The translations under genes were made by a program, and so were the position numbers. The notes below the pieces were generated by a model. It worked only from the letters and a program-made list of their open reading frames with translations, ran no database searches and was not told the DNA's origin. A DNA stretch of 62,792 nt from Arthrobacter rhizosphaerae (GTDB lineage: Bacteria; Actinomycetota; Actinomycetes; Actinomycetales; Micrococcaceae): positions 201,328 through 264,119 of the forward strand of contig NZ_JALLAN010000007.1 in assembly GCF_023062595.1 (NCBI RefSeq), read 5' to 3'. Shown here one piece after another: positions 18,031 through 25,350 of the stretch (positions are counted from its first letter, which is position 1; each line of letters begins with the position of its first letter).

Positions 18031-18717
18031 GTGAGCAAGAGCGCAGGCATGCCCCATGGGGCAGAGAACCCAACCGGCACGCCGGCCGGGGAGCCGCGCC
18101 ACATTCCACGCTCCCGGATGACGGGCCTGCAGCGACGCACCCAGCTGATTGAGGTGGGACGCGGACTTTTCGCAGTCCGTGGGCTGGATGGAACCACCAT
18201 AGAGGAAATTGCTGCCGCAGCGGGGGTGTCCAAGCCGGTCATTTACGAGCACTTCGGGTCCAAGGAGGGCCTCTATACAGAGGTGGTGGAATGTGAGTTC
18301 CGTATCCTTCTCGCCTCCGTCAACGAAGCCCTGACGGAGGAGGCCAAACCGCGGGTCTTGGTGGAACGCGCCGCACTGGCCCTTTTGACCTACATCGAGG
18401 AGCGCACGGACGGCTTCAGGATCCTCATGCGCGACGCTCCCCCGTCTCAGCCCGAAGGCGCCTTCTCCACCTTGCTTTCCCATGTCACCGCAAGGGTGGA
18501 ACACATTCTTGCCGATGAATTTGCCCGCCGCGGCTTCAGCTCCGCGGACGGCGCCATGTACGCCCAGATGCTCGTGGGCATGGTCGCAATGACCGGGCAG
18601 TGGTGGCAGGACAGCCGCCAGCCGGATAAGCGCGAAGTAGCCGCCCACCTCGTGAACCTGGCATGGAACGGTCTGACAGGCCTGCAAAAGGAACCGGAGC
18701 TCCACAGCGAAGGCTAG
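18031..18717 (+). CDS. TetR/AcrR family transcriptional regulator
   Basis: 228 residues from GTG 18031, with a GGAG box 5' of it. The N-terminal ~30 residues are a Pro/Gly-rich extension. The TetR helix-turn-helix follows ('TIEEIAAAAGVSKPVIYEHFGSKEG' region, ~residues 53-80) and then a helical ligand/dimer domain. It is the last core gene before the accessory insert at 18.7-21.4 kb. It is transcribed away from tRNA-Gln and has no obvious target gene next to it. The effector is unknown. Confidence 0.92.
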   Translation: MSKSAGMPHGAENPTGTPAGEPRHIPRSRMTGLQRRTQLIEVGRGLFAVRGLDGTTIEEIAAAAGVSKPVIYEHFGSKEGLYTEVVECEFRILLASVNEALTEEAKPRVLVERAALALLTYIEERTDGFRILMRDAPPSQPEGAFSTLLSHVTARVEHILADEFARRGFSSADGAMYAQMLVGMVAMTGQWWQDSRQPDKREVAAHLVNLAWNGLTGLQKEPELHSEG

Positions 18718-18754
18718 CGCGTTCCCGCACCCGTGCTCACCTCCGCGGCGCAAT

Positions 18755-18895
18755 GGCCCTTCGTCGTCGCTTAGCGCGTAGGTCCCTTCCCAACACTCGC
18801 AAGCTCGCGTCGGGTCCCTCGGGACGACGCTTACTCGCAAAGGGGCTGTTCGCTCGCTGAGCGAGCTCTCAGCCCGTTGCGCCGCGATGCGCTCC
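18755..18895 (-). repeat. REP-like structured repeat, left copy
   Basis: The ends are conserved with a second, inverted copy at 21293-21379. GGAGCGCATCGCGGC (minus strand, 18895-18881) is exact, and CTAAGCGACG-2 nt-GAAGGGCC (18774-18755) matches at 18 of 20 bases. Inside is hairpin 18843-18875: GGGCTG, 3-nt internal loop, GCTCGCT, 1-nt loop, and complements. A second hairpin, GCGTCG/CGACGC with TCCC/GGGA, lies at 18807-18830. The arms GCGGCGCAA/TTGCGCCGC near the ends (about 18744-18752 and 18877-18885) could close the whole unit. The interior differs in sequence from the right copy but keeps the stem / 3x3 loop / stem geometry. Confidence 0.7.
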
Positions 18896-18929
18896 TACAC
18901 GAAGGTCCCCCGCACCGCACTGAGGAGAA

Positions 18930-20400
18930 TGAGAGGGTGGCAGGGGAGCAGGTCTTGACTTACCCGCATCGTGACGATTGACACAGTTGCTGTGTGTTTC
19001 TGTCTAGGAGGAGATCTGTCGGTACGGCTCGCTTGCTACACACTTTTGGCCTCCTGTGAGCGCGTCGCACTTCACCAGGTGGTGCGAGCGGTCAACATTA
19101 GACCGTGGCAGGGAGTGGTTCCTGACTTACCCGCTGCGTGACGAACCGCAGCAATGCGCGAACTGTCTATGCGGAGATCTGTCGGTACCACTTCCCTGCC
19201 ACTCACCTAGGGCGACCGGGCCGGACGGAGTCGTGACTTGATAGGAACGTGCAGCTTAGCTTTTCAGTGCTTTGTCCGCCCGGCCCGGTCAATCGTGCTC
19301 GCCACTCGCAACCTCGACAGGAATGAGCCGGCATGACACTGATAACGACCCACCCCATCAGGGCTGTGACCATCGGAGTGGACACTCACCAGCTAGTCCA
19401 CCATGCCGCGGCGGTAGACCAGGACGGGCGAATGCTCGGCGACCGAAAATTTCCCGCGGATCGAGCCGGCTACCAACAACTGTTGGACTGGGCCGCAAGG
19501 TTCGGCATCATCAACGCCTTCGGCATAGAATGCACCGGCTCCTACGGCGCCGGACTCACCCGACACCTGATAGCCGCAGGAATCGATGTCGTAGAGGTCA
19601 ATAAAGGTCACTCACAAGTCCGTCACCGCGTCGGCAAGAATGACGCCGTCGACGCTGAAGCTGCTGCCCGCAAAGTTCTCTCGGGTGAGTGCACAGATCC
19701 AGCGAAAGACACCACCGGAGCGGTGGAAGCAATCCGTAATCTTCACCTGGTCAGAGACTCTGCGATCAAGGCCCGCAGTGCGGCTTGTGTCCAGCTGCGC
19801 GATGTATTGCTCACCGCACCGGAACATCTCAGAACCAGACTGACGGCCAGAACTCTCGAGGGCAAAGCCACTCAAGCCCGCGCACTGCGCCCGGACCTTA
19901 ACCGGATCCATGAACCTGAGCAGGCAGTTAAATACGCACTCCGCGAGCTCGGCCGCCGCATCTACGAGCTCACAACAGAAATCAACGAGGTGGACAAGCA
20001 TCTTATCCAGCTGGTCTCAGCCGTGGCACCGAACACCCTGGCACTGCCCCAAGTCGGCCCCGTCAGCGTCGCTCAACTGCTTATTACCGCCGGCGAGAAC
20101 TTCGAGCGTTTCCGGAGCGAAGCCGCTTTCGCCAGACTCTGCGGCGTCGCACCCATCCCTGTCTCGTCTGGGAAATCTCATCGCATGAGACTGCACCGAG
20201 GAGGTAATCGGCAAGCCAACAGAGTCATCTACCTCATTGCGATCTGTCGTCTCCGATATGACTCGAGATCCCAGGCGTATCGGGACCGGAAAAGGGCACA
20301 AGGGCATTCGTCAGCAGATGCCATCCGCTGCCTTAAACGCTTCATAGCCCGCGAGATCTACTACAGCCTCAAACGGGATCTGGCAGTTGGCTCTAGGCCG
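18930..20400 (+). mobile_element. IS110-family insertion sequence (boundaries approximate)
   Basis: Comprises an intact DEDD transposase gene (19333-20451) and ~400 bp of hairpin-rich noncoding DNA upstream. IS110 elements lack classical terminal inverted repeats and target duplications, so exact ends cannot be set from one copy. The left end is placed just before the first structured unit. The right end is placed where family-like transposase sequence stops (after '...YYSLKRDL', ~20380-20400), because the last ~20 codons run into the neighbouring DUF4241 gene and look like flank. The element sits beside a REP-like repeat, a setting described for other IS110 members (for example IS621 in E. 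coli REP sequences). Confidence 0.7.
18937..19290 (+). ncRNA. Candidate IS110 bridge RNA region: two paralogous hairpin units plus a third long stem
   Basis: Unit A (18937-19044) and unit B (19105-19202) share GTGGCAGGG, TGACTTACCCGC, CGTGACGA, CTGTCTA and GAGATCTGTCGGTAC in the same order. B is closed by a 15-16 bp stem (19105-19119 with 19187-19202, one bulge) and has an inner stem GCTGCG/CGCAGC. Between A and B lies hairpin 19065-19087. Downstream is stem 19214-19224/19280-19290 (GACCGGGCCGG and complement, extended by CGGA/TCCG across one mismatch) with a loop that also contains TGACTT. IS110 transposases use a noncoding RNA from this position with paired target- and donor-binding loops; assigning these stems to those roles is inference. 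Confidence 0.45.
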
Positions 20401-20451
20401 GAGCCTCATCGACCGAGCAGCTTGGAAAGCCAGCCCTTGCTAGATGACTGA
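19333..20451 (+). CDS. IS110 family transposase (DEDD / bridge-RNA-type recombinase)
   Basis: 372 residues, apparently intact. The N-terminal RuvC-like DEDD domain shows 'IGVDTHQ' (~residue 16), 'GIECTGSYG' (~62) and 'KNDAVDAEAAAR' (~101). The C-terminal Transposase_20 domain has 'LPQVGPVSVAQLL', 'FARLCGVAPIPVSSGKS', containing the expected catalytic Ser region, and 'HRGGNRQANRVIY'. The family cuts and joins at a short core in target and donor, guided by an RNA encoded beside the gene. The last ~20 residues are not family-like and overlap the tail of the convergent DUF4241 gene by 46 bp, suggesting read-through past the element end. Confidence 0.93.
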   Translation: MTLITTHPIRAVTIGVDTHQLVHHAAAVDQDGRMLGDRKFPADRAGYQQLLDWAARFGIINAFGIECTGSYGAGLTRHLIAAGIDVVEVNKGHSQVRHRVGKNDAVDAEAAARKVLSGECTDPAKDTTGAVEAIRNLHLVRDSAIKARSAACVQLRDVLLTAPEHLRTRLTARTLEGKATQARALRPDLNRIHEPEQAVKYALRELGRRIYELTTEINEVDKHLIQLVSAVAPNTLALPQVGPVSVAQLLITAGENFERFRSEAAFARLCGVAPIPVSSGKSHRMRLHRGGNRQANRVIYLIAICRLRYDSRSQAYRDRKRAQGHSSADAIRCLKRFIAREIYYSLKRDLAVGSRPEPHRPSSLESQPLLDD

Positions 20452-21164
20452 TCGGACTTCCCCGAAGGAACAGGTGTCCCAGCAGTTTCCACGCTAGGCT
20501 CCTCCTCAAATTTTCCCACGACTCCCAAATCGATATGGATGCCTGTGACTCGACCCTCGGCGTCCTTCGTTTGAAGCAACGGGTAAAAGCCATCTCCCCA
20601 CCCGGAGTGGGCGAGCACAACGTTCTCTCCGGCGGTTGCCCGCGGCATCACCAGATTGGCCAGACCCGATGGGAGCGGTTTGTCCGCATCCATGACCGCA
20701 AACCAGGAACGCGGATCATCGTCCGGATCGAAGACATCGTCGTACCAAGAGCTACCGTCCTCCGGCATGCACCTACTGACCGAATCAGCATCAACAAAAG
20801 CAACCGTTCCAGCGTCAACAACGACACCGAAGAACTCCCCCGCCGGAGGCGGGCCATCCAGGCTCGGTGCTGCTTCGACCTGCGTTGCCGTGGCGTCGGA
20901 AATAACCAGCGAAAGGTAAGCCTCCCTCATATGGGAGCCATCTTGCTCTTCCGATACATCAGCCACAGTTACGTAAACGGGATAATCGCCGGGAGGAATC
21001 CGGACGATGACCGGATCCTCAAGATAAACGAACGGGTCGCACGCGCCTAGTTTCCCAGAAGGAATTCGAACCATGCCTAGATCGGTAACGGTCAATTTAC
21101 CCAACCGGCCTGATGCCAAGGGTGCGGATCCTGACTGGAGGGCGAAGTGATCGGCAATGTCCAT
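20406..21164 (-). CDS. DUF4241 domain protein
   Basis: 252 residues from ATG 21164. DUF4241-like features are 'IPSGKLGACDPFVYLEDP' (~residues 34-51), 'VRIPPGDYPVYVTVADV' and, near the C-terminus, 'AHSGWGDGFYPLLQTKDAEG' followed by 'IHIDLGVVG'. The biochemical role of the family is not established. There is no signal peptide or membrane segment, and the C-terminal ~30 residues are Ser/Lys-rich. Base composition is visibly lower in GC than neighbouring core genes, which together with the adjacent IS110 and flanking repeats suggests acquisition by transfer. The best ribosome-binding site (AGGAG) is a rather long 11 bp from the ATG. Confidence 0.8.
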   Translation of the reverse strand: MDIADHFALQSGSAPLASGRLGKLTVTDLGMVRIPSGKLGACDPFVYLEDPVIVRIPPGDYPVYVTVADVSEEQDGSHMREAYLSLVISDATATQVEAAPSLDGPPPAGEFFGVVVDAGTVAFVDADSVSRCMPEDGSSWYDDVFDPDDDPRSWFAVMDADKPLPSGLANLVMPRATAGENVVLAHSGWGDGFYPLLQTKDAEGRVTGIHIDLGVVGKFEEEPSVETAGTPVPSGKSDQSSSKGWLSKLLGR

Positions 21165-21292
21165 TCAGCCATCTTCTCCTGCAGGCCACTGATAACAATT
21201 TTTGACACTCTCTTGTCTATGGGAGCATCTCTTGCCGCTTACCCTTCCACAGCGGAAGCCGACTTCCATCGCCGGAAGCGGTTCTTCCGAAA

Positions 21293-21379
21293 GGAGCGCA
21301 TCGCGGCACATCGGAGCGCGGAGGTCGCTCGCGACCGGAGCGCTCCCTATGTGCTGTGTCTAAGCGACGCGGAAGGGCC
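21293..21379 (+). repeat. REP-like structured repeat, right copy (inverted relative to 18755-18895)
   Basis: Starts with GGAGCGCATCGCGGC (21293-21307) and ends with CTAAGCGACG-2 nt-GAAGGGCC (21360-21379). Between them is a long hairpin, 21306-21354: GCACAT, GGAGCGC, 3-nt gga, GGTCGC, 2-nt loop, then complements with a matching 3-nt gga internal loop. Just upstream are two further small hairpins, GGAAG-ccga-CTTCC (21254-21267) and CGGAAG-cggtt-CTTCCG (21273-21289). Confidence 0.7.
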
Positions 21380-21383
21380 GGTT

Positions 21384-21400
21384 CCGGCACCCGATGCCGG
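21384..21400 (-). terminator. Possible terminator hairpin downstream of the ABC-F gene
   Basis: CCGGCA-cccga-TGCCGG, about 20 bp past the ABC-F stop. There is no strong T tract. It directly adjoins the right REP-like repeat and could belong to it. Confidence 0.35.
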
Positions 21401-21420
21401 CCGGAGTCTGATGTGGCAGT

Positions 21421-23247
21421 TTATTCGCCGAGGACTTCCAGGGCTTCGAGCCATTCGAGCTCGAGGGCTTCCCTGTCATCGGCCAGGATCTTCAGCTTTT
21501 TGTTGAGCTCAGCCATGGCGTCGAAATCGTTGTCGGACGTGCTCTTAACCATCTGGGCGTGGATCTTTTCCTCTTGCTGGCTGACTTTGCCCAGCTGGCG
21601 TTCGATCCTGTTCTTGGCCTTGCGGGCGTCCCGCTTCTCGGCTTCGGACGCTCCCGGGGCTGCGGGAGCGGTGCTGCCGCTCGAGCCGGTCACAGGGTTG
21701 CCTCCGCCGGTGATGGTGGAACCGGCCAGAGCGGATTCGCGCAGTTCCAGGTATTGGTCGACGCCGCGAGGCAGCGCTCGAATCTTAGCGTCGCCCAGCA
21801 GTGCCATCTGGTGGTCTGTGACGCGCTCCAGGAGGTAGCGGTCATGGCTCACGACCACGAGCGTGCCCGGCCAGCCGTCGAGGACATCCTCGACGGCGGC
21901 AAGAGTATCGGTATCAAGGTCGTTGGTGGGCTCATCCAGCATGAGCACATTGGGCTCGCCCACCAGCAGGCGCAGGAGCTGCAGGCGACGGCGTTCACCG
22001 CCGGAGAGGTCCTTCACCGGTGTCCACTGCTTCTCGTTCGTGAACCCAAGCTGCTCAACCAGCTGGCCCGCAGTGAACTCCTTGCCGCCTACGTTGAATG
22101 ACCGCTTTTCACGCTCAATCACTTCGATTACGCGCAGGTCGGCGACGTCGTCGAGCTCCTTCACCTCCTGGGTGAGCACCGCTGTGACCACGGTCTTGCC
22201 ACGCTTGACTTTGCCCGAGGTTGGCTGGATCTCGCCGTTCAGGAGCTTCAGCAGGGTAGTCTTGCCGGCCCCGTTGACGCCCACCAGACCCAGCCGCTCA
22301 CCCGGCGCGAGACGCAGCGTGATGTTGTCGAAGAGCTTCTGCCCTTCGGTACCGCCGAGGAAGTCCAGCGAGACGTTTTCCAGATCCAGGACGTCCTTAC
22401 CCAGGCGTGCCGTAGCCATCTTGCTCAGCGCTGTTGAATCGCGCGGCTCGGGGACATCCGCGATCAAGGCGTTGGCTGCCTCAATCCTGAACTTGGGCTT
22501 GGCCGTCCGGGCAGGGGCGCCACGGCGCAGCCAGGCGAGCTCCTTCTTCACCAACTGCTGGCGTTTGCTTTCCACCACGGACGCCGAGCGGTCACGCTCG
22601 GCGCGGGCCAGGACGTAGGCCGCGTAGCCGCCATCGAACGGATCCATGATGCCGTCGTGAATCTCCCACGTCTTGGTGCAGACTTCGTCGAGGAACCAGC
22701 GGTCGTGGGTAACCACCAGGAAGGCGCCCTGGTTGGCGCGCCAACGTGTTTTGAGGTGCCGGGAAAGCCAGGCGACGCCTTCGACGTCGAGGTGGTTGGT
22801 GGGCTCATCGAGCATGATGACGTCGTGATCCTCAATGAGGAGCTTGGCAAGGGCCACTCGCCGCTTTTGTCCGCCGGATAAAGCGTGGACGTTTGCATGC
22901 CAGTCGACGTCCGAGACCAGCCCTCCCATGACCTCCCGGATCTGGGGGTTCCGGGCCCATTCGTAGTCGGCCTGGTCCCCCACTATGGCAGCACCCACGG
23001 TCAGGTCCCCGTCGAGCACGTCACTTTGGTCCAGATAACCGATATTGACGTCGCCGCGCTTTGTCACCCGGCCTGAATCAGGGGTGGAGCGCATCGAGAG
23101 AAGCCGCATTAGGGTCGATTTGCCGTCACCGTTCCGGCCCACCATTCCGATCCGGTCACCCTCCTCCAAGCCGAGGGTAACGCCGTCGAGGACGGTGCGG
23201 GTTGCATACGAGACCGTGAGGTTCTCGCCGCCGAGCAGGTGTGCCAC
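21421..23247 (-). CDS. ABC-F family ATPase (Uup-like)
   Basis: 608 residues with two ATP-binding cassettes and no membrane domain, as in ribosome-associated ABC-F proteins. Cassette 1 has Walker A 'GRNGDGKST' (~residues 37-45), signature 'LSGGQKRRVALAKL' and Walker B 'VIMLDEPTNHLD'. Cassette 2 has 'GVNGAGKTT', 'LSGGERRRLQLLRL' and 'VLMLDEPTNDLD'. A C-terminal charged coiled coil (~residues 535-608) favours the Uup subgroup. The GTG start at 23247 has a weak ribosome-binding site. It is unlikely to be a resistance determinant given the core-gene setting, but that cannot be excluded. Confidence 0.93.
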   Translation of the reverse strand: MAHLLGGENLTVSYATRTVLDGVTLGLEEGDRIGMVGRNGDGKSTLMRLLSMRSTPDSGRVTKRGDVNIGYLDQSDVLDGDLTVGAAIVGDQADYEWARNPQIREVMGGLVSDVDWHANVHALSGGQKRRVALAKLLIEDHDVIMLDEPTNHLDVEGVAWLSRHLKTRWRANQGAFLVVTHDRWFLDEVCTKTWEIHDGIMDPFDGGYAAYVLARAERDRSASVVESKRQQLVKKELAWLRRGAPARTAKPKFRIEAANALIADVPEPRDSTALSKMATARLGKDVLDLENVSLDFLGGTEGQKLFDNITLRLAPGERLGLVGVNGAGKTTLLKLLNGEIQPTSGKVKRGKTVVTAVLTQEVKELDDVADLRVIEVIEREKRSFNVGGKEFTAGQLVEQLGFTNEKQWTPVKDLSGGERRRLQLLRLLVGEPNVLMLDEPTNDLDTDTLAAVEDVLDGWPGTLVVVSHDRYLLERVTDHQMALLGDAKIRALPRGVDQYLELRESALAGSTITGGGNPVTGSSGSTAPAAPGASEAEKRDARKAKNRIERQLGKVSQQEEKIHAQMVKSTSDNDFDAMAELNKKLKILADDREALELEWLEALEVLGE

Positions 23248-23291
23248 TGGGAACTGCTTTCTTAGGAAAAGGTCAAAACTGTCAAAAACTA

Positions 23292-24254
23292 CTAAAGGAG
23301 CGTATCGGAGATGATCCGCGCACCAGGTACCGGGCCGTGGACGGCCTGGGCATTGAGGCCATGATGGCGAAGGTCTTCCGCCAGGCCTTCTGCCGCGGCA
23401 GGGTTACGGGCCAGCAACGCCACGGTTGGACCCGAACCGGATACAAGGCCCGCGATGGCGCCACGGGATTCACCGAGTCCAAGGGTATCCCGCAGCCCGG
23501 GCGCCAGTTCAAACGAGGCGCGCTGCAGGTCATTGATCATCACCCGGCTCAGGGCGTCGGCGTCTCCGCTCCGCAGTGCCTTGAGGATCTTGGGGTCGAC
23601 GGCGGTGGGCTCCTCGATGGGAAGTCCTTCAGCATCGCGCAACTTGTCCAGGGTTCGGAAAACCTCCGGAGTGGGCAGGCCAAAGTCAGCCGTTACGAGC
23701 ACCCAGTCCGTTTGCGCCTTGGCGAGGGCCGGCGACAGTTCATCGCCCACCCCGAGTCCCACTGCTGTTCCGCCAAGCAGCGAGAACGGGACGTCGGCGC
23801 CGAGTTCAGCTGCCAGGTGGGCAAGTTCATCACGGGAGAGTCCGCTGTTCCAGAGTGCGTCGCATGCCACCAAGGTGGCTGCCGCATCCGCGGAACCGCC
23901 TCCCATTCCACCCGCAACGGGTACCCGCTTGGTGATTTCGAGGTGCACCCCCGTGGGGTGCTCGGACACATCGGCCATGATCGACGCAGCCTTATAGGCA
24001 AGGTTCCGCTCGTCGAGGGGAATATCCACGTCGTCAAGGTCCAAGGTGCTGGCAGGGGCGATACTGACCGTAATCCCGGGGGTTGCCGTGCTGGTGGCGG
24101 CTACTTCTTCATAGAGGGAAACAGCGAGGTAAACGCTGGCCACTGAGTGATAGCCGTCGTCCCTCAGGGGTCCTACGCCAAGTGAGACGTTTACCTTGCC
24201 GGGAGCCTTGGCCCGAACAGTACGTGCTGCAAAGCGCCCTCTCACTGCGTTCAT
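23292..24254 (-). CDS. ispE: 4-diphosphocytidyl-2-C-methyl-D-erythritol kinase
   Basis: 320 residues, a GHMP kinase of the MEP isoprenoid pathway. It opens with 'VRAKAPGKVNVSLGVG' (~residues 12-27) and carries the ATP-binding glycine-rich motif 'VPVAGGMGGGSADAAATL' (~residues 110-127) and a C-terminal 'VSGSGPTVALL'. It sits 57 bp after rsmA in the same direction, a conserved actinobacterial pairing that includes rpfB upstream. Confidence 0.96.
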   Translation of the reverse strand: MNAVRGRFAARTVRAKAPGKVNVSLGVGPLRDDGYHSVASVYLAVSLYEEVAATSTATPGITVSIAPASTLDLDDVDIPLDERNLAYKAASIMADVSEHPTGVHLEITKRVPVAGGMGGGSADAAATLVACDALWNSGLSRDELAHLAAELGADVPFSLLGGTAVGLGVGDELSPALAKAQTDWVLVTADFGLPTPEVFRTLDKLRDAEGLPIEEPTAVDPKILKALRSGDADALSRVMINDLQRASFELAPGLRDTLGLGESRGAIAGLVSGSGPTVALLARNPAAAEGLAEDLRHHGLNAQAVHGPVPGARIISDTLL

Positions 24255-24311
24255 GAGTCCAAGCTATGGCATGGCAGGGCGGCGCTCCAAGAATGACCGG
24301 GGATCAGGGAC

Positions 24312-25202
24312 TCAGACTTCCTGGATGGCATGGGCTTCTGCGATTCTGGCAAAACCCGAGATATCTATTACTTCGCCGCGCGCTGATGGGTCGATGCCGG
24401 CCGCCCGCAGGCACCGTTCGGCTTCGGCCGCGCTTCCCGCCCATCCGGCGAGGGCGGCACGCAAAGTCTTGCGGCGCTGGGCGAACGCGGCATCTATGAC
24501 CGCGAAAACCTGTTCCCGGCTGGCCGTCGTCACGGGGGCGGCCCTGCGCGTGAAGGACACGAGGCCCGAGCTGATCTTTGGAGCGGGCCAGAAAACGTTC
24601 ATGCCGATGACTCCGGCCTTCCGCATGCTGCTGTACCAGGCAGCCTTTACGGACGGCACGCCGTAGGTCTTCGAGCCGGGGCCGGCTGCCAAACGGTCTG
24701 CCACTTCATCCTGGACCATCACCAGGCCGTGCTGAAGGCTTGGGAAGTGCTGCAGGAGGTGAAGCACCACGGGAACGGCCACGTTGTAGGGCAGGTTGGC
24801 CACCAGCGCAGTGGGCTCTACCGGAAGGCTGGTCACCTTCATGGCGTCAGCGAGTACCAGGTGGAAATCATCGGAGGCGTCCGGACGCCAGGCCTTCACG
24901 GTTTCAGGCAGTTTGCCCGCCAGCACAGGATCAATTTCGACGGCGACAACGGCTTTGGCTGCGTCCAGCAGGCCCAGGGTCAGTGAGCCCAGTCCGGGGC
25001 CAACCTCAAGCACGGTTTCATCAGCATGAATACCGGCCACGGAAACGATGCGGCGGATAGTGTTTCCGTCAATGACGAAGTTTTGGCCCAGGGTCTTGGT
25101 GGGACGGACTCCGATCTCCTCAGCAAGCCTGCGGATGTCGGAGGCGCCCAAAAGGGGTGCGGGCGCCGCGGTGCCGGGCGTAGCGGGAGTCGGTTCAGTC
25201 AC
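24312..25202 (-). CDS. rsmA: 16S rRNA (adenine(1518)-N6/adenine(1519)-N6) dimethyltransferase
   Basis: 296 residues from GTG 25202. It dimethylates two adjacent adenines near the 3' end of 16S rRNA during 30S maturation. Motifs are '[13 protein letters not shown]' (~residues 33-45), the SAM motif I '[12 protein letters not shown]' (~65) and motif IV '[10 protein letters not shown]' (~135). An Ala/Pro-rich leader of ~20 residues precedes the domain. It lies between rpfB and ispE on the same strand. Confidence 0.96.
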   Translation of the reverse strand: MTEPTPATPGTAAPAPLLGASDIRRLAEEIGVRPTKTLGQNFVIDGNTIRRIVSVAGIHADETVLEVGPGLGSLTLGLLDAAKAVVAVEIDPVLAGKLPETVKAWRPDASDDFHLVLADAMKVTSLPVEPTALVANLPYNVAVPVVLHLLQHFPSLQHGLVMVQDEVADRLAAGPGSKTYGVPSVKAAWYSSMRKAGVIGMNVFWPAPKISSGLVSFTRRAAPVTTASREQVFAVIDAAFAQRRKTLRAALAGWAGSAAEAERCLRAAGIDPSARGEVIDISGFARIAEAHAIQEV

Positions 25203-25253
25203 CTAGGTATCCTATCCCGTCAGGGCACGTCGGCCGTGGCCAGGAAGACGGCA

Positions 25254-25287
25254 AAGGCCGGGCCCGGGAGATCCCAGGCCCGGCCTT
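25254..25287 (-). terminator. Rho-independent terminator of rpfB
   Basis: An 11-bp stem AAGGCCGGGCC with its complement, one mismatch, then GGG/CCC and a 4-nt AGAT loop. It is followed on the minus strand by TTTGCCGTCTTCC and lies ~65 bp past the rpfB stop. Confidence 0.8.
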
Positions 25288-25350
25288 GTCCCTTCACCGC
25301 TGTGGTCAGCTGCGGCGGGGGACCTGCCTTCTTTACCGGCTACGAGCTTG

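Noticed and set aside
18663..18860. 65-codon plus-strand frame at the left repeat
   Set aside because: Composed largely of the palindromic repeat; Arg-rich nonsense translation without a start signal.
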